Shown here one piece after another: positions 10,408 to 21,244 of a DNA stretch of 64,000 nucleotides. The notes beneath the pieces were generated by a model, which saw only the letters and a list, made by a program, of their open reading frames with translations, had not been told where the DNA came from and made no database searches. A program made the translations under genes and the position numbers. Origin of the DNA: Adiantum capillus-veneris. Taxonomy: Eukaryota; Streptophyta; Polypodiopsida; Polypodiales; Pteridaceae. The stretch spans positions 26,787,768 through 26,851,767 of the forward strand of contig CM043948.1 of assembly GCA_014529385.2 (NCBI GenBank), in the 5' to 3' direction. The first letter of the stretch is position 1, and each line of letters opens with the position of its first letter.

Positions 10408-10858
10408 CACTTACTCAGACATGATATGTGCAGTCTTGGATTGCTGACAAGGATGACTTCCTTCGGCGGAGGACTCGAGAGTATGGTGGAAGGGATGCGG
10501 CCCTAGCGCAGTACCTTTCAAAGCTTTGCGAGTCGCCGATAGTAGTTTTTCACAATTCCATGTCACAAGAGGGTTCAATAGCAACTTACACATTAAAGAC
10601 ACTATCACGCTTCTTGGGTGGACCCGTGCTGCCCAAAAGTGCAAATAAAGTCATTCTTGTGGACAAAGTGTTTGCTAGAGATTGTTTTGGTTACTACCCG
10701 GGCTATACAGGTGGTTGGGCAGCGTATTACTACACACAGCAATGGCACTAGTTCTTGGTAGACAAAACCCAGATGAACTTTTAGAGTATGGCAAATATCT
10801 CATGATTCGTTACAAGGGTGATGTGCCAAAAAACAAAATTGAACCTTCGAAATCTTGA
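8991..10858 (+). pseudogene. Gene 3 of element A (unrecognised, conserved in element B)
   Basis: Exon 1 (open from 8991, no clear ATG, to 10321) and exon 2 (10434-10858) flank an intron whose donor is GTAACT and acceptor TGTGCAG. Its pyrimidine tract is a CT/TG microsatellite. Homology with the gene at 58733-57048: LFDFAASCGDGDKYDLVHSMF / FLLFLEDTKYVGRGDLHGFF, YIFLHEVQSIFYLREDFSLA / YLFLHDLEKAFGVRLDECLS, and, after the shared intron, GGRDAALAQYLSKL / FGLQAALAHYIGKL. A Glu-rich segment (EVEEVEDIVDLEVEAIEV) lies in the middle. Defects are a frameshift near 9250-9330, an in-frame TAG at 10304-10306 just before the intron, and a frameshift near 10718, after which ALVLGRQNPDELLEYGKYL matches the B C-terminus. 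Mostly helical; function unknown. Confidence 0.65.
10326..10406. repeat. CT/TG microsatellite inside the gene 3 intron
   Basis: About 70 bp of CT followed by TG repeats fills most of the 112-bp intron, directly upstream of the CAG acceptor. It would serve as the polypyrimidine tract. Confidence 0.85.
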
Positions 10859-10921
10859 TACACTTCAAGTAGAAATTGTATAAGATCATGTATTACAGAA
10901 ATTTTGTACAATGTCATCCAC

Positions 10922-13497
10922 TCATAGTATCTTTCTCCACTTGTGGTTCACATACACCATTGTCTCTCTCCACCTTTGTTGACTTTCACGAGCACCGGAG
11001 TTGTTGTATGACATTGATCTTTTAACTCTTTGTTGTTGTAAATGTCTGATGTCTTGTGCTGTTGCTGAAGAGGCCAAGACTTCTTTTGCCTGCATTCAAT
11101 GAATGATTCTACGATAGAACCATTCAAATAGTTCTCTCAAACTATTAGCCTTGATTCGAGAGCCACCATGTCGTGTGTGCCTGAAATAATCATTTCTCGC
11201 CATGTAATGAGACTTTTCCATCCCTTGGGTATTCCATATTGCCAGGTTCCCATACTTTTGTATAAAATATGGTAAATGATTGAAGATGATGTGCTGGATA
11301 TGAAAACAGATTAGTTAGAATGTTTTACACTCACATAGTTGCACATAAAAGAGAATCAAATACACGATAATACCATGTAGTGAGTAATCTGGGCGTCTGT
11401 CCATGCTGTCTTGAATGATTTTTTGAGAAGGTTGAGATTCTCCTTGAACTTGTTCATATCACCTTGTGACCAGTCATCTTTGTCGCACATAAAAAATAGG
11501 ATGTCTATTGATCGCCAAACCTCAGCCTTCGCGTTACGAGTAGTTGGTTCTTGGTCTTTGACTGCAATATGTAGCTTTTTCCAGCTCTGATACTCTACCT
11601 GGGACATCCTTCTCAGTAGTTGATCTCTTTTCATCCCCCTGGATTTTCACATTGACACCATGAAGCCCCATATCCGAAAGTACCAATTCTAAGCACTGCA
11701 GGGCTACTTGTCGCTCTGTTGAGTTCTTAATTTTCCAAGCAAACCCGATATATAAGTAGACCAATTTCTCCACAATTCTACAAAGGGCATGCATTGTACA
11801 GATGTGGACATTCACAAGTGGTATTTTCAAAACCGGTCGAAAAGCAGGGTCCTCAATGTGACGTGTTGGAGCTTTCCTCCACCACTTTGGGTCCATGACC
11901 TTTGCAGGTTCCATGCAGAACAAACACGGCGACTTTTCCATTGCACCCATTCCACAATTATACATGCACTTTAATGTTTTGAGGTCACCTGCAAGATGCC
12001 ACTGAACTTGAAAGTCTCCCCTTCCATCTAGACGTAGTACCTCTCCCTGGTTAGTTTGTCGATCAATCACCTCCGGAATATTAGTTCAATGGAACACCCA
12101 ATATAGAATCTCATGATCTTCTTTCTTTACCTGCAACACAAAATAAATGAGACTTAAGTAGATGTGAACATTTGAGCTTACCTGAGAATCTCGCTTACCT
12201 CAAAGGCACCAAGCCACCATATGTTAGATTCTGATTGAGCACTAAAATACAAAGGATCATCACTGGGACACTTTGAGAGGGCTCTATTCATTTAAGTAAT
12301 AGTAACACGCTCTAGCTTTTTCTCTTTAACAAGCTCACACTCATCCAGTTTCAACACAAAATGTAATACCCCTCGTGACTCTTCAAATGTGATGTTGTAA
12401 AACTCCACCATTATCTTCTGTAACATCTGCAAGTCCATAAAAATATTATTGAACTCATCATATGCCATGTTTTCTCCATGGCCACTGTAATTTGCTTTAA
12501 TATGAAAGGGATGTCCAAGATAGTCTCCCTGTGCCTCGTTAAGCTGAAGCCTCTCTTTCCAAACACTTGAGGCTGATGGTAAAAGTTTGGATTTTATACC
12601 CTTCTTAACAAAGATGGATGAGACAGATTTTTGTATAGCCGAATATTCTCTTTTGCTTACACCAAGTGAATCAAGTGTGCCTTGTATCTCTTTTGCAGGC
12701 ACTGAGTTCTTTTAAATAAAGCGGTCCACTACATTTCGTTGTAGGACCTTAAACTTCTTGTCATGTACTATATCTGCTTCCAGGCTTCTACTTATAAGTG
12801 GCTTCAATCTCTTTCCTATATTGGCTTTGGGGTCAATGTTTTCCTTGTCAGGATAGATTGAATCTCTACATGAAGACAATGCATAAGTAAATAACAGAAA
12901 TTTTACTTCACTAACACTATTTAGGCACATGAAAACAATGCATAACAAGAAAAAACAAAAAGATTACTTAACTAAGACAATGTAGCCAACCAAGAAGCAT
13001 CACCTTAATGCTCGGATTCTTTTCTTAAGACCTCCGGATGCAACCTACAATGTTTCAAGATTGCGCAATTTCTTCTTTCGGATACGACCACCCAAGATGG
13101 TGTCCTTCATTTGACAACTTCGTACCTTTCCTTTCAGTTCCTGTACCTCTGTTTTGTGTTGCAAAATGGTAACCTGATCTATAGAATGTAAATGTGAAAG
13201 ACGAACAATCTCACATTGTTGAGCTTGGAGAATGCTCTTATAAGTTTCAGCTTCTCTTGTAAGAGATTTACAATAACCCAGAAGGCCCTTTTCTCCATCA
13301 CCATCAAAGGTCAATAAGCTTGTAGGATTGACAAACGGTGGAGACGCATTAGTCATTGGATTCTTAGGGTAGAGAGAGCCTCTTGTCCAGATATCTATGT
13401 GTTTAGCTCCCTGAGCTCCGAGCGTGTCTATGGAAGCGGGAGGTATATGTGTGTTTGTTTTACTACGCTTAATCAATGGTTGGTACTCATTGTCCAA
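10922..13497 (-). pseudogene. Transposase-like gene of element A (TPase-A)
   Basis: Order along the protein: coiled coil (13497-13045); a helical region (12948-12300) ending FVLKLDECELVKEKKLERVTIT; SNIWWLGAFE before a GTAAGC intron (12198-12131); GDFQVQWHLAGDLKTLKC with CLFC (putative nucleic-acid-binding Cys pair); IPLVNVHICTMHALCRIVEKL; and, after an intron at about 11373-11294, IIFNHLPYFIQKYGNLAIW followed by NTQGMEKSHY and TRHGG. The order K.DE...GGDLK...H..R..EKL...QG.EK resembles a family of uncharacterised multicopy proteins I recall from invertebrate genomes. The acidic residues in KLDE, AGDLK and QGMEK are candidates for an RNase H-fold triad (inference). In-frame stops occur at 12712, 12292-12294, about 12086 and in RRIIH*MQAKEV; homology to copy B continues past each. 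It converges with gene 3. Confidence 0.6.
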
Positions 13498-13969
13498 ATC
13501 TATGTGAAGGTGATATTTGGCTCATTTTTGCGTAACATTTGTGCCATTTGAGGAGTGCGCCATTAGCCAAATGTGCAGGTTTAATGGAAAGTGAATAGCG
13601 GCTGCGCCTTCGTCCCTCCATGTTAGCCTCATTCCCTCCATGTTGACGAGGTTCATTCAATGCAGCTGAAAAGAAGATTATCCCTCAATCATTACGAACG
13701 AATGTTCAGAAGAGTAAAGAATCTACTTAAAGTACACTTTTTGAACTTTTACCATGAAAGACCCAGCTCTATTATTTGCCATTTTTTCTAGAGAGAGAGT
13801 GCAAAAAATACATTTTCTTAGAAGGTCCTCCAAATGACCTCAGATATTTCCTAATGCATACTACAAAGCACAACACCTACACAAAGCAGAAAACACAAAT
13901 TACAAACAAAACAGCATGCAGACACTGTTATCAGTAAAAAAATCCATATCTAAATAATCCTAAGCAAAC
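13498..13969. other. No gene recognised; possible right edge of element A
   Basis: AT-rich sequence upstream of TPase-A. A promoter and 5' exon are plausible here but not assignable. No terminal inverted repeat was found against the 2.5-2.9 kb region. Confidence 0.35.
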
Positions 13970-14755
13970 CTACTTACATGCATATTCTAAATCACTAACA
14001 ATAACATGCATGCACACAGAATTGTTAAGAAATACCAGCAGGTCTTGTAGCATAGCCAAAACCTCCATCTGTTGCTCTGGAGAAGGACAAATTTCTCCAT
14101 CAGCTGATACAAATCCGAGATTTGTCCCAGAACCCCCAAATTTGTTGATATTTGTTGCTACAGAAGCTTCATCTGCTCCAAGTTCTACGACTGCTCCAAG
14201 TTCATCTACTCCAAGTTCTACGACTACTCCAAGTTTACCTACACCATCAGCAGTAGCTTCATTAGGTTGACAAGAACTACTACCCCCATGAACTGCACCA
14301 CCCCCAAGATGCCCTCCAGCTTCACGACGCCTAGATGCACCTCCTCCAATACCCTCATCAACATCAGGCAGAAGGCAGAAGGTCGACTCCGAACTCATTC
14401 CAAGATCTCCCTTCGAACAAAAAGACACTATACTCTCTAAGAGTTTCACCCCATATAAAACCATACAAAAAGTTCCACACTCGCTTTCCAGCAACCAAAC
14501 TTTGTGCAGAACTCGACCCCTCAAAACACCACCTCTCAAAAGCCTAAAATCCATGCCTACCCTAGGCAAATTGAAACACTCTTCGCTACACACAAAAAAC
14601 CCTAAGCAACGCATAAAACCTGCACAAACCCTAGGAGAAGAATGCAGCTTGCAACCTGCAAAAACCCTAGGAGAACCTGCACAAACCCTAGCTGCAAAGA
14701 GCACCTTAGGCAAAGAACATGCACAAACCCTCGTAGAAAGCAGAAGAATCCACAA
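13970..14755 (-). CDS. Unrecognised 261-codon ORF antisense to telomere-type motifs
   Basis: The N-terminal half reads through the reverse complement of the AAACCCTAG motifs, giving repeated RVCAG and SPRV. The middle is Gly-rich (GGGASRRREAGG). The C-terminal part contains the repeats VVVELGVDELGAVVELGADE and a helical end. An alternative plus-strand frame over 14010-14270 is Ser/Thr/Pro-rich. Neither reading is convincing; the sequence could be a promoter/leader of something not retained. Confidence 0.2.
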   Translation of the reverse strand: MWILLLSTRVCACSLPKVLFAARVCAGSPRVFAGCKLHSSPRVCAGFMRCLGFFVCSEECFNLPRVGMDFRLLRGGVLRGRVLHKVWLLESECGTFCMVLYGVKLLESIVSFCSKGDLGMSSESTFCLLPDVDEGIGGGASRRREAGGHLGGGAVHGGSSSCQPNEATADGVGKLGVVVELGVDELGAVVELGADEASVATNINKFGGSGTNLGFVSADGEICPSPEQQMEVLAMLQDLLVFLNNSVCMHVIVSDLEYACK

Positions 14756-14763
14756 ACCCTAGC
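14597..14763 (+). repeat. Cluster of telo-box motifs (AAACCCTA)
   Basis: AAACCCTA or a one-base variant recurs six times within about 170 bp, interspersed with GAAGAATGCAGCTTGC-like sequence. In plants such telo-boxes are known promoter or leader elements of growth and translation genes. Spacing is irregular, so this is not a true telomeric tract. Confidence 0.6.
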
Positions 14764-14800
14764 AGAAAGCGACCATGCGGCTCAAACACCATCGCCATCG

Positions 14801-14877
14801 TTCCCCATAAAATAATTGCTCCCACGTGGCTCTCGGCCTCCTTCGGTCGCCACGTGGTCACAATTATTTTTGGGGAA
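14801..14877. repeat. Hairpin with a G-box in each arm
   Basis: Arms at 14801-14830 and 14849-14877 pair over TTCCCCA, AAATAATTG and CCACGTGG, with small mismatches and an 18-nt loop. Each arm contains CACGTG. It may be a tiny fold-back element or a regulatory palindrome. Confidence 0.7.
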
Positions 14878-15363
14878 GGACACTTGAGGTCCTTTCCCTA
14901 CACCTTCATGATTCGGAGCGAGCTGCGAAAGTGAGAGAAGCCAAGCTACAGACAAAGGAGAGTACGGGAGAGGGCGTAATCTTCCTCTTTTCGCACCTTG
15001 CTCTTTCCCCGGGTTTTAGAAGTCTTCCTAGCCTCCCGAGTCCCCGACTTCCCTTGGTCCTTAGGATTGTTAAAATCAAGCACATACTCGGTCTTCCAAA
15101 GCTTACCCTCACATCTTTGTTATCACCGAAAAACTCCTTCAAAAGATTGCGAGGGAGAGATAGAATTTGAGATTTCTCTCCATCCCAGAGAGGGAGGTAG
15201 AAAATTCCCTCTGCAGCTTCCTTATTCTCTTATTTTCACAAGGCAGAGAGAAAGAGAGAGTCGCTTCTCCCCTCTTCTCCTTGTTCGTTACCCAATTCAA
15301 GAGAGAGAAAACCGAGAAAATCCCTTTCGTACTTCTTCGTACCGTATTGATCCACATAGCACA
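14878..15363. other. No gene recognised
   Basis: Several short overlapping frames on both strands are present, all rich in E/R/S and of compositional origin. No domain is seen. Confidence 0.4.
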
Positions 15364-15378
15364 GGAGAGAGAGGGGGA

Positions 15379-15446
<68 letters not shown>
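15364..15446. repeat. GA microsatellite
   Basis: About 80 bp of GA, followed by AGAAGAG variants. Confidence 0.9.
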
Positions 15447-15450
<4 letters not shown>

Positions 15451-15469
15451 AAGAGAAGAAGAGAACTTT

Positions 15470-15695
15470 AACGTCGTGGGAAACTATCCCAAGAGACCTT
15501 AAAGATCTTTCCGATGCGGAGAGTTGAACTCATGACCTGTTATTCAAGAGGGAAATGGCACAACCAATCCACCATACTTGTGTGATAGAAAGTTTATACC
15601 AATTTCCTCTTCTTATTAACGCACACACACACACTCGAGAAGAAGAGAATTTTAACATTGTGGGAAACTATCCCAAGAGACCTTAAAGATTTATC
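15470..15695 (-). mobile_element. tRNA-derived SINE-like fragments (two partial copies)
   Basis: The segment GGGAAACTATCCCAAGAGAC occurs near 15478 and again near 15661, next to GA microsatellites. On the minus strand the first copy contains GGTCATGAGTTCAACTC, resembling a Pol III B box, preceded by GGTGGATTGGTTGTGCC, which is reminiscent of a tRNA A-box region. Polarity and spacing fit a plant tRNA-derived SINE, but the arms do not fold as a tRNA. Confidence 0.4.
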
Positions 15696-15699
15696 TGAC

Positions 15700-15701
<2 letters not shown>

Positions 15702-15786
<85 letters not shown>
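15702..15786. repeat. GA microsatellite
   Basis: Uninterrupted GA of about 85 bp, abutting the second SINE-like fragment. Confidence 0.9.
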
Positions 15787-15788
<2 letters not shown>

Positions 15789-16545
15789 AATGTTCTTTCC
15801 CCTCGTTACTTGGTGAGCCCAAGGTTCTTTTTGCAGTATCTAAATGCAGAAGCCACCACGTGGCATTAGATTTAAATTCTATAAAAAAACATCACTCTAA
15901 TGAAAAGCTCTAAAAAAAAACCTGCACAAAAAGCTGCCAAGTAAATTAAATAAAAAAACCACTCTCCGTTGCTCTTGTACAGAAGCAGCTCCATAAGTAG
16001 TTCGTAGGTTCCCCAGAAGCAACTCGGAGCTTCGAATCAACCTTCTTTTGTAGTGAAGCCTCAATACCTAATCGGCCTTCTTTTGCAATGAAGCCTACTT
16101 GCGCGTTCCCCACATAGCGATCATAGCAGCTTTGTGTGCAACAAGACCCAGTGGCTAGTTGAACAATATGTCCAGCTTCAACTACCTTACTCAACTCTTT
16201 TCTCCAGGCACAACTAGTTATGGACAGCATTATGCCTCTCCAAGTATATAATATCATGCAGATTCAACAACCCTGTGCCCTCGGCCATCCTTCAATGTCC
16301 ATGGAAATGATATGCAGCAGGTCCGCATGCCTAATTCTCAAGATTCACACCAATTCTTTTCCGCGCAGTTTGCCTGTGTAGCAATAAGCCGAGTAGAACC
16401 AGAAAGGAGTACCAAAGACCTTTCAAACCCTATTTATATTTCGTAGATCATCAAGCTAGAAGGTACTTTGGATGCTTGCCGAGTGCTAAGCATTCTCAAA
16501 GATCAGATATTTCGTGCGATCAACCAATGGTAGAGGTCTGTTCTA
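15787..16545. other. No gene recognised
   Basis: A minus-strand frame at 16257-15946 has no known motif. Otherwise nothing is seen. Confidence 0.4.
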
Positions 16546-16935
16546 GTGCTACTAAAACAGAAGATAATCAAATTTCAATTAATGATCAGTTGGCGTGATC
16601 TGGAGTCGAACCACCAAAACTCATTGCCTTCGCACGCCCGTTCAACACATTTTTCTGTTGATGCTATCAGGGTGTTGGCGATGCAGACGGAAGAGGCCGA
16701 AGAAATGGAAAGAATAAACGTCGAAGTGGACATGAGGGTAGAAAAACTTAGCAGGATCAATCACACCGAAGCTTATGATGGTTATCCTCAAGTAATTAAG
16801 CCAACGGCTTCAGTGCTAGTTGCTTGCACTTTTAGCAGAGAGTGTGAGGGGATTAGTGGCAGACAACTCAATGTCGAGGGAAAGGCATTGGGGAATATTG
16901 CCACTAGTGCAAGTCATGGTCTAATGAGTTGTTGA
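16546..16935 (+). CDS. Unrecognised ORF
   Basis: 129 codons with a short Glu-rich helix (TEEAEEMERINVEVDMRVEK) in the middle. No family is recognised and there is no supporting neighbour. It may be chance. Confidence 0.15.
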   Translation: MLLKQKIIKFQLMISWRDLESNHQNSLPSHARSTHFSVDAIRVLAMQTEEAEEMERINVEVDMRVEKLSRINHTEAYDGYPQVIKPTASVLVACTFSRECEGISGRQLNVEGKALGNIATSASHGLMSC

Positions 16936-17174
16936 CTTCAATCGCACTCCTCGACGAACTCTATTGATAGCCTATCCAAAAATTTGATGAGGCAAGCATT
17001 CGAGAACGATCTACACACAAACAAAAACATCTCTCATGACCAATTCAACGCAGAATATGGTGTTCATGGGAGTTGGTTAATGTGTAGCTCCAAGAAGATG
17101 TAGCAGCATTATAGTGGAAGTCAAGTAGTTAATCATGTAGGTGCCCACGCTACCGACTAGGATCAAAAGAATAG

Positions 17175-17582
17175 TCAATGAGTAGAAGCAGGAGCTAATT
17201 CTTTTTTCCACACAAATAGCTTTGATGTTGGAGAAGCTGAAGAACAAGGAATGTAGAGTAATGGCATTTCTGGAGACAGACATACCAATATGTCAGCACC
17301 TATGAGCCTCCAACAATAGTTCACTGCTGCTGGCCATTCAACATCTGGGTGTGATAGCAAAACTTTTACAAACAATATGGCCAATATTGCGGCCTGTAAA
17401 GAGATTCTCTTTCTAAACTGCGTGTAGGTGGCACCCAATGCGGCCGCAGTTGAGATTAGCGACAACAATATACTGCAACGTTTCTCTTCAACAGATGCAT
17501 ATGAAGCAGAGAATGTTGGTGGTGTGGATTTGAACGCATAGATGTTACTCCCTTCTTGCCAATAACCACAATTCGGTGACAA
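17175..17582 (-). CDS. Unrecognised ORF with hydrophobic segments
   Basis: 135 codons including ILLSLISTAAALGATY and LQAAILAILFVKVLL, which could be membrane helices. No family is recognised. An overlapping frame to 17077 extends the region. Low support. Confidence 0.2.
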   Translation of the reverse strand: MSPNCGYWQEGSNIYAFKSTPPTFSASYASVEEKRCSILLSLISTAAALGATYTQFRKRISLQAAILAILFVKVLLSHPDVEWPAAVNYCWRLIGADILVCLSPEMPLLYIPCSSASPTSKLFVWKKELAPASTH

Positions 17583-17734
17583 ATCCTATAAGCAAAGGTC
17601 TATGTACGCAGTAGCTATCGGATCAAGTTCAGATGGTTGCAAATGTAGACATCAATTTGGTATCGATACATAACACAGGTTAGTCATCAAGGAGGCAAGA
17701 AGACATAATTGTTGACCGAAGCAACTTACAACTC

Positions 17735-17735
17735 T

Positions 17736-17823
<88 letters not shown>
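17735..17823. repeat. GA microsatellite
   Basis: Pure GA of about 85 bp. Confidence 0.9.
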
Positions 17824-17827
<4 letters not shown>

Positions 17828-18761
17828 AGTATTGATCATAGGACATAGAGCATAAAGTTACATCTGCATGTTTTGTGTATGGAAGGGAGGACATATATTC
17901 ACAACACTGCACGTTCCATTTGCACAAGCACGACTCCAGCTCGACAACATTGCAAGGTTTGTTATCTGCATCCAATTTCTCATGCGCATGCGTTTGCTTG
18001 GCACAACACATAAATGCTACGGGGTTGGGCACGGATTCTATTTCTTATAATTTTTTGGAAAGACCACAGTGCCAAATCTCCACGATACTTTTGTATGGCA
18101 CCTCTGTATGACGTGCACAACATACTTTGCACTTTTAGTGTGATGTTTCATTGCAAGACGATATGTATAACTATTCACATTGCTTTTTTGTAGCTTGACT
18201 CACATATCGGCCTATAGATTGGACAATCAAAAAGCAGGAGTACAAGATTGCAGGTCAGCAAAGCACCTCATTTATTGTTGCAATTCATTCACGCTTTATC
18301 TATTTGCTTGTTTTAGAATTTTCCGCATTACTTCCTTTGCTTTGGTTTATTTGGATCTTGTTTTCAGAACTATACACTCAATGTCAATCAACATTTGCAC
18401 GTGAGTCACACAGGTAAATTTCTGCATACGGTTGCTTGCCAAATGTATGTGATGTATTACAGTAGTGAATGCATGTGGTGTATCACAGTAGTGAATTCAC
18501 CGCTCTAAATAATTTATACCATACTAGGTGTCTAAATAATTGATGCCATACTATATATGTCCTCGTTTCTCCCGTACTAGGTATCAATATGAAGTTCTCA
18601 AGACCTAGAAGATTACAGTCCAAGCGCCAATAAGCTAAAGAGTAAACTGCAGCCAACTTGAAACTAGCTTACCATCCATATGCTAGGTCGTGGTTTGAAA
18701 TCACTGCATTGTATAAAGATTGAAGCATGCAATGTGACATCTTCGCTCACAATCTAGAAAT
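17824..18761. other. No gene recognised
   Basis: AT-rich, with only short frames. The motif GTATATCACAGTAGTGAAT-like is partially duplicated near 18455 and 18478. Confidence 0.4.
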
Positions 18762-19760
18762 ATGTCTCTGCTACGCGACAACATACATCCCATATATAGC
18801 GATAAACAAGATCGACATATAAATAAAATAGACATTAATGCTGCCCTCACTTTTGTATTATTGTTGGCTGTTTTGTCATCGGAGCGGAAACAACAAGGCT
18901 TAGTAGCATTCTATTTACAGTCCATTACCAGTTCAAGATACCAACCACGAGTCAATAGTATCCTCTCTCTATTCATGAGACCGATGAGAGATATTTGGAC
19001 ATAAAAGAGGCACATATTATAATTATAGACAAGCTATCCATGTTAGCCCAATCAAATTTTGACCTTATCATAAGACAAAATGTCAATGTAACAAGCAGTA
19101 AATTGGTAGATCCCTTCAACAACAAATGTGTTCTCTTGCTCGGTGATCTTGCCCAACTACCCCCAGTTTGTAGTCATGCATGGGAGCTTTGTAACACATG
19201 CCATATCACAAGCTTGGTCCACTGGCTACATGCAACTTTGTACAAGATGTCATGCTCTATAAGACATGCAACAGACCTTGAATTGCTTCAGTTCTTCACC
19301 ATTTTTTGTGAAAGAAAACCAGTCATAGATAAGATCAATTGTACCTTGAATGCATGTATTATAGATGAAATGTATGTGCATGACTACATCAACAATTATA
19401 CTATGATAATCTGTACTCATATGTCAGACGTCCAACACTATAACAACCTTGCCTTGAATAAATTATACAATCAAACTGACATTACAAAACTTGAAATGAA
19501 GATGAATGTGGATAACATAAATTTCCTTCAATAGTGGCTCCTAGACCCTAAGTTCAATGAGCTCGATTCGATCGTAATGTGCGTGCACTGCATGATCACT
19601 GAAAATATCGACTTGACAGTCGGTGCGGAAAACGGTACAACATGCACTGTTGATGCCATAACACAGAACACAGAATGTGAAGTTACATGTATCATTGTCC
19701 TCATTCATTGTATTAGGAATAAATACAAAAGAAGAAAGGCAAAACACAAACAACTATAAA
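18762..19760 (+). pseudogene. PIF1-like helicase fragment
   Basis: The frame at 18995-19534 contains IIIIDKLSMLAQ (Walker B region; the usual DE is DK) and VLLLGDLAQLPPV, the PIF1 motif III. After a stop, 19577-19759 reads MITENIDLTVGAENGTTCTVDAI, matching the PIF1 motif .M.T.N.D...G..NGT.G.V. No Walker A (GKT) is visible upstream and the C-terminal HKSQG motif is missing. PIF1 helicases occur as cellular DNA helicases and as the helicase part of Helitrons. No Rep/HUH domain is seen here, so which source applies is open. Very AT-rich and decayed. Confidence 0.65.
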
Positions 19761-20360
19761 AGAAGAAAGTCAAAACACACTCGAAATCAACCTTCATAAA
19801 TGTGAGCCGATGTGTTGTGCTACCAACCATTCAATGATAAAATTCTTTCTGAAATACTTTTCGAACCACTCCTATAATCTCTAATAATTGATGCACTTAA
19901 CTTTGTATCCTCCCATAAACATTATAGAATTTTTTGAGTGTCTATCTCTTTCAAGCAATGCCGCCCTTCCCAAATTATTCTTGCTCTTGTTCCCTTCAAT
20001 GCTAGCTGCTAAAAGTCAATTTGCATATGTCATGTTATATTATATAGATGTTATATAGCAAGGCCCACCAAGCAAGACTAGTTTCCCCTTCTTCCTACTC
20101 ACAAGATCGAGCCTCCCCCTCCCCTCTCTTCCCCCCCCCCCCCCCCCCCCCCACCCCCCCCCCCCCCAAACTCCCCAAAGCATAAGTTTCTTTTGAAGAA
20201 AACCTTGGTTTTCTTGAACATTACCTCTCTTTTTCCCTTCTATTTATTTCTTACTCGTTTCTCCATTTGCATGCCATGCACGGCTTTTTAAGGCATTTCA
20301 CTTATCTCAAAAGATTGGGGTGAGTGGAGGCAACAATGGCCCGCCCCGTAGTTGCCTTTC

Positions 20361-20363
<3 letters not shown>
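19761..20363. other. No gene recognised; contains a poly-C tract
   Basis: A C tract with few interruptions runs over about 20130-20167. No coding features are seen. Confidence 0.5.

Positions 20364-20421
<58 letters not shown>
20364..20421. repeat. CT microsatellite
   Basis: About 58 bp of CT, creating poly-SL frames that are not genes. Confidence 0.9.
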
Positions 20422-20424
<3 letters not shown>

Positions 20425-21244
20425 TTATATCTCTATGCAATCGATGGTGAGGAGATTCATGATATGCTTTGCTGCTTTCATGCGCTCAAACTTCGGCCGC
20501 TCATTTCATGCGATTTTTAACCTTGCTTTTTTAAGACAACATTTTTTCCACTTTCTGCATAGACCAACGCTTTTCCCAATGTCTCTGTCCAATCACGGGA
20601 AGCCAAATGGCACCCCTCTCCTTGCCCAATTCTTCAAATTGCTCTTAGATAATCAAGGTAAAAATATTTTAAACCTTTTATGGGCATGGGTCTTCAAAAA
20701 TACTTTAGACCTTTCATGGACATGGACATGGGCAAGGCCCGTGTGAACCATTAATGAAAAGCCGCCCGTTCATGCCACCAACGAACTTCATTGCCACCGT
20801 TCTACACTATCAGTGCAGCACCGATAACGTACGATGCCACAACAACCGTAGCTCGTACCTCGTGGGGAGATGAGAGCTCCTTCTCCTCATTTTTGATGCC
20901 TACAAAGACGGTGCATTTTAATATATATACCCCATCTCTTATGCAAGAGGAATCCCATGTGGGATTAACAATTGTCACCTAACTACATGGTCTCATTCCC
21001 ATTTACTGCCTTCGTTCGGAACCCGTAGTACAATACCTAGGTTCTCATAGGTCACGCATCCCTATCTACTCTAGGGACTTGCCTCCTCCTTGGAAACATT
21101 TTCTTCGTGAGAGATCTCCTTGTTTTTCTTATTCTTTTCCTCATATGTCTTGCAACACATATTTTTCTACTTAAGAGTGCGATCTTCACATACAAAACAT
21201 TTTGTATCTCTCAAATATATCCAGCTATTATCAAGAATAATCTT
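20422..21244. other. No gene recognised
   Basis: Short frames only. If the LINE ORF1 to the right belonged to an intact LINE, its ORF2 would be expected here on the minus strand. It is absent. Confidence 0.4.

Noticed and set aside
2863-13497. Giant-virus (NCLDV) insertion, suggested by a histone plus a protease
   Set aside because: Spliceosomal introns in most genes, no capsid, packaging ATPase or DNA polymerase in either copy; a plant-adapted transposon is simpler.
16586-16660. tRNA-like B-box (GGAGTCGAACCACC) suggesting a tRNA gene
   Set aside because: On the minus strand GGTTCGACTCC is present, but no 5' acceptor strand or D/anticodon arms pair with it at the right distance.
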